Origin: Prevotella sp.
Lineage (GTDB): Bacteria > Bacteroidota > Bacteroidia > Bacteroidales > Bacteroidaceae
Length of the DNA stretch: 43,952 nt
Direction: 5' to 3'
Assembly: GCA_024697405.1 (NCBI GenBank)
Contig: JAILFU010000015.1
Span: 1-43,952 of the forward strand
Below the pieces are notes generated by a model, which was given only the letters and a program-made list of their open reading frames with translations, searched no databases and was not told where the DNA came from. The translations under genes and the position numbers were made by a program. Position 1 is the stretch's first letter. Each line of letters starts with the position of its first letter. Below, piece after piece: positions 9,102 to 17,409 of the stretch.

Positions 9102-9110
9102 TATCTTTGC
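9102..9110 (+). promoter_or_regulatory. Promoter (-7) of the receptor/lipoprotein operon
   Basis: TATCTTTGC followed by AC matches TAnnTTTGC. It lies 37 bases before the ATG at 9147 and after the preceding terminator. Confidence 0.75.
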
Positions 9111-9146
9111 ACAAAATATCAGAATCAATAACAAAACACCTACGCT

Positions 9147-11681
9147 ATGAACAAAAAGCTGATACTTGTGGTGACGGCACTACTGCCTGCTGCGACGGCA
9201 TTGATGGCACAGGAGGAAGAGATAGACTCACTGGCCCTGGACGTGCAGACAGAGCAGGCATTCACCTTCACCGAGGCACAGTTGGGAGAGGACGACGACG
9301 TGACACAAAACGTCACCGTCATCTCGTCCAACCGTAATGTCTATGCCAGCGAGGTGGGATACCGGTTCTCGCCGGCCCGCTTCAAGTACCGCGCATTCGG
9401 ATCGAAGTACAACGACATGCACATCAACGGCAACCCCGTGAACGATGCCGAACGCGGCGAATTCCGCTACTCTTTCGTGGGAGGACTCAACAACCAGACA
9501 CGCTCGCAGGAGGCGTCGCTGCCCTTCGAGGACAACAACTACTCCATGGCGGGTATGGGAGGAGCCAACAACTACAACTTCCGGCCGTCGAGCTTCGCCA
9601 CAGGGCAGAGGGCCAGCATTGCCGGCGCCAACCGCAACTACAACACCCGACTGATGTACACCTACAACACCGGCGTGATGGAAAACGGATGGGCTTTCAC
9701 CGGCAGTCTGACCTACCGATGGGGACAGGGAATAGGGTTCGTCGACGGATCGAGCTACAACTCCCTATCCTACTTCGTCGGCGCGGAAAAAATCATCAAC
9801 GACCAGCACACGCTGTCGCTCGTCAGCTGGGGCAATCCCACGGAGCGAGGGACACAGGCCGCATCGACCGACGAGATGTACTGGATTGCCAACGACCGTC
9901 TCTACAACTCGGTATGGGGCTACCAGGACGGAAAGAAGCGCAACTCACGCATTGTCAAAGACTTTGCACCGGCAGCCCTGCTCACCTGGGACTGGAAAAT
10001 CGACCATGAGACGAAGCTCGTCACCACGCTGCTGGGCAAGTATGCCATGTACAGCAGCTCGCGTCTGAACTACAACAACTCCACGAATCCGGCGCCCGAC
10101 TACTACTCCACCATGCCCTCGTACTACTACGACGTGTATGAGCCCTTCGACGGCGACATGGACAGCCAGGCAAGGGCCAACTGGCAGGCTGCCTACGACT
10201 ATCTCTCGGCTGCCAAGGAAAACCGCCAGATTCAGTGGGACCGCATGTACTACTCAAACAAAATGGCTAACGTGCAAGGGAGCGATGCCATGTACTACCT
10301 GCAGCGATACCACGACGACCAGCTGTCGCTGTCACTGGCTACCTATCTTGACAAGCAACTGAAGAAAGGGGCACTGCACGGAGGTCTGCAGCTCTCGACC
10401 AACAAGGGCATGCACTACCAGACGATGGACGACCTGCTGGGAGCTAAGATATTCCACAACGTGAACACCTACGTCATCAAGAACTACGGAGAGGACGGAC
10501 AGGAGGCTCAGTACGACCTGAACCATCCCAACCAGGTGGTGAAAGAGGGCGACCGCTTCGGCTACGACTACAACATCTTCGTGAACAAGGCCCAGCTGTG
10601 GGGCGGCTATACCGCCGACCTCCAGCGTGCACATATCTTTATTAACGCGCGCGTAGCAGGAACCACCATGCAGCGTGAGGGCAAGATGCGCAACGGACTG
10701 GCCCCCGAGAACTCCTACGGCAAGAGCGGAACGGCTAAGTTCCTCGACGGAGGAGCCAAGGCCGGCGTGCACTTCAACCTGGGCATGGGACACGCATTCC
10801 TGCTGGGAGCAGGTTATGAGCTGAAGACGCCCGCTGCACGCACTGCGTTCCAGGCCGCACAGGTGAACAACGACTTCGTGAAAGACCTGAAGAACGAGAA
10901 GGTGCTCTCGGCAGAGGCCGGCTATCAGCTGAAGACGCCTCTGGTGAAGCTGAACATCAACGGCTACTACAGCCGCCTGAAAGACGTCACGGAGCAGTCG
11001 ATGTACTACATGGACGACAAGCACTCCTTCACCTACGTCAGCCTGTCGGGCATTGAAAAGGAATACTACGGCGTGGAGGTTGGCGTGAACTACAAGGCTA
11101 CGGAATGGCTGAACGTCAAGGCGCTGGCCACCATCAGCGATGCCAAATACACGAACAACGCCGACGTGGCCTACATGCTCTCCGAGGACGGAAAGACCTA
11201 CAACGACCGCGTGCACAGCGAAGGCATGCGCGAAGGATGTACGCCGCTCAGCGCTTTCAGCCTCGACCTGAACATGCACGTAGGCCGCTGGTATATTGAC
11301 CTCATCGGCAACTACTACGACCGCATCTACCTCTATTACACACCCGTCACCCGCTATGAAGGGCGCCTGAAGTGGAACAACGACGGCACGGCCAAGGACT
11401 ACTCTACCCTACCCGACCAGGCCAAGGGCCACGGCGGATTCATGCTCGACGCCAGCATAGGCCGCCAGTACTACCTGAGCAACGGCCGGCGACTGGGCTT
11501 CAACCTCATGCTCACCAACATCCTGAACAACATGAACATTGTGACTGGCGGACGCGAGCAGAGCCGTACCGACACCGACGAGAACGGAGAGTCGATACGC
11601 ACCTACTCCTTCCAGAACAGCCCCTACAAGTTCTATGCCAACGGGGCCAACGGCATGCTCATGGTGACGTACTACTTCTAA
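9147..11681 (+). CDS. TonB-dependent-receptor-like outer membrane protein
   Basis: 844 residues with signal peptide MNKKLILVVTALLPAATALMAQ. The region about 60-160 (GSKYNDMHINGNPVND, then GLNN) resembles a receptor plug. The rest alternates aromatic and polar residues as in a large beta-barrel, with repeated Y.Y/W.Y patterns, and ends in MVTYYF with a terminal Phe typical of barrel proteins. It lacks the N-terminal carboxypeptidase-regulatory-like domain and obvious SusC signatures. It is followed closely by two lipoproteins, DUF5689 and OB-fold/CBM type, in the same direction with one terminator after the third gene. The three probably act together at the cell surface, as SusC/SusD-like pairs do. 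The substrate is unknown. Confidence 0.82.
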   Translation: MNKKLILVVTALLPAATALMAQEEEIDSLALDVQTEQAFTFTEAQLGEDDDVTQNVTVISSNRNVYASEVGYRFSPARFKYRAFGSKYNDMHINGNPVNDAERGEFRYSFVGGLNNQTRSQEASLPFEDNNYSMAGMGGANNYNFRPSSFATGQRASIAGANRNYNTRLMYTYNTGVMENGWAFTGSLTYRWGQGIGFVDGSSYNSLSYFVGAEKIINDQHTLSLVSWGNPTERGTQAASTDEMYWIANDRLYNSVWGYQDGKKRNSRIVKDFAPAALLTWDWKIDHETKLVTTLLGKYAMYSSSRLNYNNSTNPAPDYYSTMPSYYYDVYEPFDGDMDSQARANWQAAYDYLSAAKENRQIQWDRMYYSNKMANVQGSDAMYYLQRYHDDQLSLSLATYLDKQLKKGALHGGLQLSTNKGMHYQTMDDLLGAKIFHNVNTYVIKNYGEDGQEAQYDLNHPNQVVKEGDRFGYDYNIFVNKAQLWGGYTADLQRAHIFINARVAGTTMQREGKMRNGLAPENSYGKSGTAKFLDGGAKAGVHFNLGMGHAFLLGAGYELKTPAARTAFQAAQVNNDFVKDLKNEKVLSAEAGYQLKTPLVKLNINGYYSRLKDVTEQSMYYMDDKHSFTYVSLSGIEKEYYGVEVGVNYKATEWLNVKALATISDAKYTNNADVAYMLSEDGKTYNDRVHSEGMREGCTPLSAFSLDLNMHVGRWYIDLIGNYYDRIYLYYTPVTRYEGRLKWNNDGTAKDYSTLPDQAKGHGGFMLDASIGRQYYLSNGRRLGFNLMLTNILNNMNIVTGGREQSRTDTDENGESIRTYSFQNSPYKFYANGANGMLMVTYYF

Positions 11682-11693
11682 AACCCCTCCTAA

Positions 11694-11709
11694 CCTCCCC
11701 AAAGGGAGG
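11694..11709. repeat. CCTCCC/GGGAGG hairpin between receptor and DUF5689 genes
   Basis: CCTCCC pairs with GGGAGG around a short A-rich loop, preceded by ACCCCTCCTA. It is one of a dispersed GC-rich hairpin family seen also at 37739-37812 and 39889-40020. It may stabilise or attenuate the polycistronic message. Confidence 0.65.
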
Positions 11710-11748
11710 AAATGAGAATTAAGATTTGAGTATTATAATAATTGGAAT

Positions 11749-12645
11749 ATGATGATCAACATAAGAAACAACCGATGGGTGATAGGTTTGTCATTTATCA
11801 TTTGTCATTTATCATTTAGCGCAGCGCTGACCGCCTGCCAGGGCGACTGGGACGAGCCTTCGTTCTCCGACGGGGTGCCCTTCGGCAACAGCGCCATCAA
11901 CGACGAAGGCATCATCAGCATAGCAGCGCTGAAAAGCCAGTACCCGAACATTTTCGCCTCGACCGACCAGAATGCCCACATTGACAAGGACATCAAGATA
12001 AAGGGACGCGTCACGGGCAACGACCTGGGGTCAAACATCTACAAGCAGTTCATGATACAGGACGAGACAGGAGCCATCGTCGTCTCGGTGAACCAGAGCG
12101 GCATGCACGGCTTCCTGGCCGAGGGGCAGGAGATAGTCATCGACCTGAAAGACCTCTATATCGGAGGCTACCGCAAACAGCCGCAGATAGGACAGCCCTA
12201 CAACGGCAGCAGCATCGGCCGCATGAATAAGGAAGTGTTCCAGAAGCATTATAAATATGTGGGAACACCCGACGCCAGCGTCATACGTCCCATCGACTTC
12301 GACGTGAACATGAACATGGAGGAGCACTGCGCCAAGCTGGTGACGCTGCGCAACGTCAGCTTCGCACCCGTCGGCGGTCTGGGCACCTTCGCCCCCGACA
12401 CGGCACAGGACAAGACGGTGTCGCTCGTAGGAGGCTGTGTCAACCGCTCGCTCAACGAGTATTCATCCTCCAAGGTGGTCATACGCACCAGCACATACGC
12501 CAAGTTTGCAGCCATGAAGCTGCCCTACGACGAAGTGAACAAGCGGCCCAAGAAGTGCAACATCACCGGCATAGCCACCCGCTACAACAACACCTGGCAG
12601 ATACTCATCCGCAAGGAGAGCGACATAGAAGTGCTGGACCAGTAG
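11749..12645 (+). CDS. DUF5689-domain lipoprotein
   Basis: 298 residues. The N-terminus ends in a lipobox (LTAC, Cys about 30), so the mature protein should be lipid-anchored. The body matches the DUF5689 style: an opening ISIAALKSQYPN stretch, then an OB-fold-like core (IKIKGRVTGNDLGSNIYKQF, then IQDETGAIVV), and a C-terminal part ending ITGIATRYNNTWQILIRKESDI. The domain is common in Bacteroidetes next to TonB-receptor-like proteins and in secreted nuclease-type proteins; the ligand is not known to me. The signal peptide is odd: its DNA (about 11788-11818) is a near-perfect tandem of a 14-mer, GTCATTTATCATTT, usually seen in intergenic DNA. Start codons at 11749 and 11752 are both possible. 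Confidence 0.8.
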   Translation: MMINIRNNRWVIGLSFIICHLSFSAALTACQGDWDEPSFSDGVPFGNSAINDEGIISIAALKSQYPNIFASTDQNAHIDKDIKIKGRVTGNDLGSNIYKQFMIQDETGAIVVSVNQSGMHGFLAEGQEIVIDLKDLYIGGYRKQPQIGQPYNGSSIGRMNKEVFQKHYKYVGTPDASVIRPIDFDVNMNMEEHCAKLVTLRNVSFAPVGGLGTFAPDTAQDKTVSLVGGCVNRSLNEYSSSKVVIRTSTYAKFAAMKLPYDEVNKRPKKCNITGIATRYNNTWQILIRKESDIEVLDQ

Positions 12646-12743
12646 ATTGGTTTAAAAACAACGAATAAAGACGTAATCGACACAGCACTTTTACGAAGCT
12701 TGCGACTAAAAGAATTACACGAATTTAATAAAAATAAAACGAT

Positions 12744-14534
12744 ATGAAGAAACTATTCAGCAAAATGATGCTTGTGGCCATGGCGGTCGCAGCATTCACA
12801 GCCTGCGAGGACGTGCCCGAACCTTACCCCATTCCTGAGAAAGGCGGCCAACAGGGCGGCAACACTGAAATCGAAGGTGCTACCGGCACCGGTACCAAGG
12901 ACGACCCCTTCAACGCTGCAGCAGCTCTGAAGAAAGGCAAGGAGCTGGCCTCTGGCGAAGAGACTGCCGACTACTACTACATCAAAGGCAAGGTGGTGAG
13001 CGTCAAAGAGGAGTTCACCACGCAGTATGGTAACGGCACGTTCTACATCTCCAGCGACGGAACGCCCACCAACCAGTTCTATGCCTACCGTGTCAACTAC
13101 TTGGGCAACAAGAAGTTCGCCAACGGCGACACGCAGATCAAGGTTGATGACGAGGTGGTGGTCTGCGGCATCATCACCAACTACAACGGCACCGTGGAGA
13201 CAGCCCAGAACAAGGGATTCCTCTACGAGCTGAACGGAGTGAACAAAGGCGGTGAGCCCGGCGGCGGGGTCAAGCCCGATGATGGGCAGGCCACTGGCGA
13301 CGGCACGCTGGAGAACCCGTTCAACGCTGTGGCTGCCATTGCCTACTGTAAGCAGGTGGGCGACAGCGAAAGCCCGAAGGATGTCTACATCAAGGGCAAG
13401 GTGGTAAAGATTACGGAGCAGTATGGCACACAGTATGGCAACGCCACTTTCACCATCAGCGACGACGGCACCGATGCCACCACAGCCTTCACCGTCTACC
13501 GCGCGCTCTATCTGGGCAACCAGAAATATACCTCCGGCGACCTGCTGAACGAGAAGGACGATGTCATCGTCTGCGGACGTGTGACCAACTACCGGGGCAA
13601 CACACCGGAAACCGCGCAGGGCAAGGCTTACCTTTACTCGCTCAACGGCAAGACAGAGAGCGGCGACACCCCCGGCCCTGGCCCTGGTCCTGACCCGCAG
13701 CCCAGCGGCGACAACCTGCTGACCAATGGCGACTTCGAGGCATGGGCCGACGGACTGCCTACAGGCTGGAAGTCAGCATCGACGGCCAGCAACGCCAACC
13801 TTTCGCAGAGCACCGACGCCCACGGCGGCAGCTACTCGGTGAAGATTGAGGGCAACCAGTCGCAGAACAAGCGCATGGCCACTGCTGAGATAAAGCTGAA
13901 GGCCGGCAGCTACACCTTCTCCTTCTACGCCAAGAGCACTACTACCGACGCCGCCCAGCTGCGTCCCGGCTATGTGCCCGTCACCGACGGCAAGGTAGGC
14001 AGCTACACATACGGCGAGTATGCCGCTGTGGTCAATACGGAATGGACGCAGGTCACCTATTCCTTCACGCTCGAAGCTACCACCACCGTATGCCTCGTCG
14101 TGATGAGCCCGAAGAGCAGCGACTATGCCACGGCACAGGACATGCTAGTGGATGATGCCTCGCTGACAACCTCCAACGGCGGACTGGCCGAGGGCGGCGA
14201 CGATGCCCAAAAGCCCGATGGCGGTGTCAAGCAAGTGACCATAGCCGAGTTCAACGCCGCCGAGGTGAACGACAACGTGTGGTATCAGCTCACCGGCACC
14301 GTAAAGAACCTGAGGGACAACGACCAGTATGGCAACTTCGACTTGGAAGACGAGACGGGCAGCGTCTACGTCTATGGTCTGCTCTCGGAGAAAGGCGGCG
14401 CCAAGAAGCTGTTCCAAACGCTGGTCAAAGAAAAGGGCATCGCAAACGGCAAAACGCTGACCCTTATCGGCACCCGTGGAGAGTATAACGGAAAGATAGA
14501 GGTGATGAATGCCTACTTCGTCAGCGTGAAATAA
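12744..14534 (+). CDS. Multi-domain lipoprotein with repeated OB-fold-like domains and a galactose-binding-like domain
   Basis: 596 residues with lipobox FTAC (Cys about 21). Two similar domains, about 45-170 and 185-310, share the plan GTGTKDDPFNAAAA (or GDGTLENPFNAVAA), YIKGKVV, TQYGN.TF.IS.DG and YLGN.K. This is DUF6359-like (OB-fold type). A Pro/Gly linker (about 310-325) leads to a beta-sandwich domain starting LLTNGDFEAWADGLPTGW (about 330-480), typical of carbohydrate-binding or galactose-binding-like modules. A final OB-like domain follows (about 500-596: VWYQLTGTVKNL, then FDLEDETGSVYVYG). Such OB domains accompany extracellular nucleases in Bacteroidetes, so nucleic acid or polysaccharide capture is plausible but unproven. 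It is the last gene of the operon. Confidence 0.82.
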   Translation: MKKLFSKMMLVAMAVAAFTACEDVPEPYPIPEKGGQQGGNTEIEGATGTGTKDDPFNAAAALKKGKELASGEETADYYYIKGKVVSVKEEFTTQYGNGTFYISSDGTPTNQFYAYRVNYLGNKKFANGDTQIKVDDEVVVCGIITNYNGTVETAQNKGFLYELNGVNKGGEPGGGVKPDDGQATGDGTLENPFNAVAAIAYCKQVGDSESPKDVYIKGKVVKITEQYGTQYGNATFTISDDGTDATTAFTVYRALYLGNQKYTSGDLLNEKDDVIVCGRVTNYRGNTPETAQGKAYLYSLNGKTESGDTPGPGPGPDPQPSGDNLLTNGDFEAWADGLPTGWKSASTASNANLSQSTDAHGGSYSVKIEGNQSQNKRMATAEIKLKAGSYTFSFYAKSTTTDAAQLRPGYVPVTDGKVGSYTYGEYAAVVNTEWTQVTYSFTLEATTTVCLVVMSPKSSDYATAQDMLVDDASLTTSNGGLAEGGDDAQKPDGGVKQVTIAEFNAAEVNDNVWYQLTGTVKNLRDNDQYGNFDLEDETGSVYVYGLLSEKGGAKKLFQTLVKEKGIANGKTLTLIGTRGEYNGKIEVMNAYFVSVK

Positions 14535-14562
14535 AAAGCAAAAGCCACACGCCCGTCATTAA

Positions 14563-14600
14563 AAACACTGCCTCCGTTCAAGAAGACGGAGGCAGTGTTT
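14563..14600. terminator. Strong, probably bidirectional terminator between convergent genes
   Basis: AAACACTGCCTCCGT (14563-14577) pairs perfectly with ACGGAGGCAGTGTTT (14586-14600), an 8-nt loop. A-runs and T-runs flank it on both sides, so it can serve the lipoprotein gene and the convergent esterase gene. Each arm closely matches the 21-bp core unit of the composite elements. Confidence 0.88.
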
Positions 14601-14630
14601 ATTGTGATGGGGAATGTCCGTTCGGGGGGC

Positions 14631-15893
14631 TTATTTGAAGATGAGCTGGGCAAACTGGTAGAGGCTGCGGCGCCAGGTCTGCCACTCGTGAGCCGTCTCA
14701 GGCGACACGTAGCTATGGGCGTTGATGCCGATAGCCTTCAGGTTCTCGGCGGCCTTGCCTACGCTGTTGTCACCCTCGGCCATTCTTGTCTCTTTGCCGC
14801 CACAACTCATGAAGAGCACCTTGTTGGTCTTCTTGAAGTCAGCAGCATCCTTCAGTTCCTCCGTGTTAAATGTACCGCCACTGAACATACCCACGTATGC
14901 AAATGTTGTGGGGTTAGCCAGTGTAATGGTATGTGTCTGCATGCCGCCCATCGACAGGCCGGCCATGGCACGGTGCTCAGTATCGGCAATGACGCGGTAG
15001 TTCTTCTCCACCATCGGGATGATGTCCTTGATCAGCACATCCTGGAAGGCGTTGAAGCCACCGAAGCCACCACGACGGGGACCGCCCTGACCGAAGCCGC
15101 CGGGACGCTGGCCCTGAGGACCACCCTGACCGAAGCCCTGGGGACGCTGACCCTGAGAACCTCCCTGACCGAAGCCGCCGGGACGCTGGCCGCCAAAGCC
15201 ACCGAATCCACCCTGACCAGGAGCAGGGTCACCGGGACGACGAACGTCGAGACCATTGTCCATGAAGATGATGAAGGGCACGGCCTTGCCCTCAGCAATC
15301 AGGTTGTCCATGATGATGCCAGTCTTACCCTGGGCGCTCCAGCCTGTCTCGTTCTCACCCATGCCATGCTGCAGATAGAGCACGGGGAACTTCTTAGTGG
15401 GGTTCGTATAGTACTCATTAGGCAGATAGATGTATCCGTGGCGCATCTTCTCGGTCACGGTCGACCAGTAGTAGACCTCGTTGACAGAGCCTTGCGGCAC
15501 ATTCTTCACCGTGTAGAACTCCTCGTCGGCAGCAGGGATGTCGATACCACTGCCCCAGCGGCTGGCACCATAGTAGTACTTGCTGCCCGGATCAGGCACG
15601 TTGGCACCATCGATGTTCAGCTGGTAATAGTGGAATCCTTCGTCCTGCGGAGCCGACTCACCCGTCCACACACCATTCTCGTCCTTCTTCAGGTCGTATT
15701 TCACACCGCCGATGTCGAGCTTTACACTCGTGGCCTCGGGAGCCGAAATCTGTGCGCGGACCATGCGCTGTGAGTTGACCATGGGATACTGCTTACCCTC
15801 CTGATTGGTGGTGGCGGGCTTGAAGTCCTCTACCACCTGTGCACTTGCCGTAACAGCAATAAAGGCTGTTGCGATGAAAAATAGTTTTTTCAT
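14631..15893 (-). CDS. Secreted esterase, CE1/feruloyl-esterase-like
   Basis: 420 residues from the ATG at 15893, chosen because MKKLFFIATAFIAVTASAQ is a clear signal peptide; the longer frame to 15986 only adds a basic, AT-rich leader. The N-terminal part (about 25-140) is an E-set/CBM48-like beta domain, as in many Bacteroidetes feruloyl and acetyl-xylan esterases. The catalytic part has VLYLQHGMGENETGW, the nucleophile elbow AGLSMGG, and a late His in SPETAHEWQTW, which together with an acidic residue would form the triad. It probably frees ester groups from plant hemicellulose outside the cytoplasm. An oddity is a Gly/Gln/Pro-rich insertion of about 60 residues right after FIIFMDNGL, made of 13-residue units such as GQRPGGFGQGG. 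No clear -7 promoter was found upstream. Confidence 0.88.
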   Translation of the reverse strand: MKKLFFIATAFIAVTASAQVVEDFKPATTNQEGKQYPMVNSQRMVRAQISAPEATSVKLDIGGVKYDLKKDENGVWTGESAPQDEGFHYYQLNIDGANVPDPGSKYYYGASRWGSGIDIPAADEEFYTVKNVPQGSVNEVYYWSTVTEKMRHGYIYLPNEYYTNPTKKFPVLYLQHGMGENETGWSAQGKTGIIMDNLIAEGKAVPFIIFMDNGLDVRRPGDPAPGQGGFGGFGGQRPGGFGQGGSQGQRPQGFGQGGPQGQRPGGFGQGGPRRGGFGGFNAFQDVLIKDIIPMVEKNYRVIADTEHRAMAGLSMGGMQTHTITLANPTTFAYVGMFSGGTFNTEELKDAADFKKTNKVLFMSCGGKETRMAEGDNSVGKAAENLKAIGINAHSYVSPETAHEWQTWRRSLYQFAQLIFK

Positions 15894-16140
15894 GTTGTTT
15901 GGTTTTAAAAAGAAAATTTTGCTCTTTGACGCGCGAAAAGCGTAAAAGTGTAACCGGCCGCCCCGTTTGTTATAATAGTTTAACAATAGTGTCCACTAAT
16001 GACAATAATTATACGCGACGAGCTATCGTTGTTGCATTGTTTGAACCAAATTAAAGCAACACATCGCGCTACAAGTGTTACTGGTGACACCCACGCTACT
16101 GGCCCTACCGACAGCAGCTACTAATTCAACTATTATTTAA
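15894..16140. other. Gene-free stretch between the esterase and composite element B
   Basis: No ORF or clear promoter. It contains scattered GCGCTAC/GCTACT motifs (about 16069-16122) that resemble a decayed arm of the composite element next to it. TTATAAT- and TTAACAA-rich DNA lies near 15970-15990. Confidence 0.4.
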
Positions 16141-16496
16141 CGCGCGCGCGTGAACACTTTTTTGGCGCTACTCGCGCTACTTTTGTATCCAACTTTCTGG
16201 CATGCAAGGCATTACCTGTAGCTACAGCTCTCTTTTTGGCGCTACTGCAGTAGCTACAGCTCCAAACGGCGGCAGTATTTTTCCAAAAGGCGGCAGTATT
16301 TTCTCAAACGGCGGCAGTATTTTTCAGAACGGCATTAGTATTTTCCCCTCGTCTCTTCTCTCTGCCTGTAGCTACCAGAGTAGCTCCATAAAGAGCGGTA
16401 TAGCTACAAACAACCACTTATTAATCAGTCCATTTAGTGCCAAAGTAGCTCCTGTAGCGCCTTTTTCTCGCGCGTATTATACGCGCACGCGCGCGT
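16141..16496. repeat. Composite inverted-repeat intergenic element, copy B
   Basis: Same plan as copy A. CG runs lie at both ends (16141-16151 and about 16469-16496). The outer arm motifs are GGCGCTACTCGCGCTACTTT (from 16164) and its mirrored form ending GTAGCGCCTTTTT (16443-16466). GTAGCTAC pairs start at 16218 and 16250 on the left, and at 16368 and 16400 on the right (the last has one mismatch). Each pair is 32 bp apart, and about 36 bp separates each pair from the outer motif. The core of four direct repeats is 16263-16345. The remaining gap, 16497-16648, shows nothing else recognisable. Confidence 0.78.
16263..16345 (+). repeat. Core direct repeats of copy B (four units, about 21 bp)
   Basis: Units start at 16263, 16284, 16305 and 16325. 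The consensus is CAAACGGCGGCAGTATTTTT and the last unit is degenerate. Orientation is the same as in copies A and C. Confidence 0.8.
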
Positions 16497-16648
16497 GGGA
16501 AGGAGGGATTCATGGGTAGCGTCTGCATCTTAAGATTCTGTATAGAAGAGCGAACGACGCAACGGGCAGTTTACTTGCTAAATGACAAAAAAAAGAGGGA
16601 AAAAGAAAGAAAATGACGATTTTCTTTCGTTTTCTCTTTCATATTTCG

Positions 16649-16656
16649 TACCTTTG
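16649..16656 (+). promoter_or_regulatory. Promoter (-7) of the XRE-cupin/acyl-CoA ligase operon
   Basis: TACCTTTG followed by CGG matches the -7 motif, 40 bases before the ATG at 16696. It excludes the upstream in-frame ATG at 16582. Confidence 0.85.
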
Positions 16657-16695
16657 CGGCTCAAATTAAACATCAGACACGAAAAGACTGTAAAC

Positions 16696-17280
16696 ATGAG
16701 CGAGCATCACACCATTGTTGGAGCCAAAATCAAGGGACTCCGTGAGACAAAGAACATCTCCGTGGAGGAGATTGCCGAGCGCAGCGGCCTGACTGCCGAG
16801 CAGATCATATCTATTGAGAACGACCAGAACCTGCCATCCTTGGGACCGCTGATTAAGATTGCCCGCGCACTGGGCGTGCGCCTGGGCACGTTCATGGACG
16901 ACAACGATGCCTTGGGACCTGTGGTATGCCGCGCCGAAGACCGTGAGCGCGACAAGAGCATCAGCTTCTCCAACGGGGCCACCGATGCCCGCAAGCACAT
17001 GGAATATCACCCGCTGGCTCAGCAGAAGGCCGGCCGCCACATGGAGCCTTTCGTCATCGACATCAACCCCGAGGACACCCCCGACTTCCAGCTCTCTGCC
17101 CACGAGGGCGAGGAGTTCATCTACGTGATGAACGGCGAGGTGGAGGTAGTGTACGGCAAGGAGACATTCGCCCTGAAAGAGGGCGACAGCATCTTCTACG
17201 ACTCCATCGTGAAGCACCACGTGCACGGTGCACCAGGCAAGTCGGCCAAGATTCTCGCCGTGGTTTACATCCCGTTTTAA
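16696..17280 (+). CDS. XRE-family transcriptional regulator with cupin sensor domain
   Basis: 194 residues. The N-terminal helix-turn-helix of the XRE/Cro type spans about 8-65 (VGAKIKGLRETKNISVEEIAERSGL, IENDQNLPSLGPLIKIARAL). The C-terminal cupin_2 fold spans about 110-190 (HEGEEFIYVMNGEVEV, LKEGDSIFYDS, HHVHGA) and may bind a small ligand or metal. The start at 16696 follows the promoter. The acyl-CoA ligase gene is downstream in the same direction, a pairing I recall as common in Bacteroidetes. The regulator therefore likely controls its own operon in response to a fatty-acid-related or CoA-related signal. That ligand is inference. Confidence 0.9.
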   Translation: MSEHHTIVGAKIKGLRETKNISVEEIAERSGLTAEQIISIENDQNLPSLGPLIKIARALGVRLGTFMDDNDALGPVVCRAEDRERDKSISFSNGATDARKHMEYHPLAQQKAGRHMEPFVIDINPEDTPDFQLSAHEGEEFIYVMNGEVEVVYGKETFALKEGDSIFYDSIVKHHVHGAPGKSAKILAVVYIPF

Positions 17281-17302
17281 TGGGGGGCGGAATGACGGGA
17301 TG

Positions 17303-17405
17303 CCGGAACATCGAATTATCGAGATGTCGAAATATCGAGATATCGAAATGTCGAAACATCGAAACATCGAAACATCGAAACAGCAGAAAACATCGAAACA
17401 TCGCA
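17303..17405. repeat. Simple-sequence tract of ATCGAAAC-type units before the ligase
   Basis: About 12 units such as TCGAAATA, TCGAGATA and TCGAAACA fill the 129-base gap between the two operon genes and end next to the ligase ATG. It is the same repeat family as 3925-4071. Copy number could vary by slippage. Confidence 0.8.
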
Positions 17406-17409
17406 AGAA

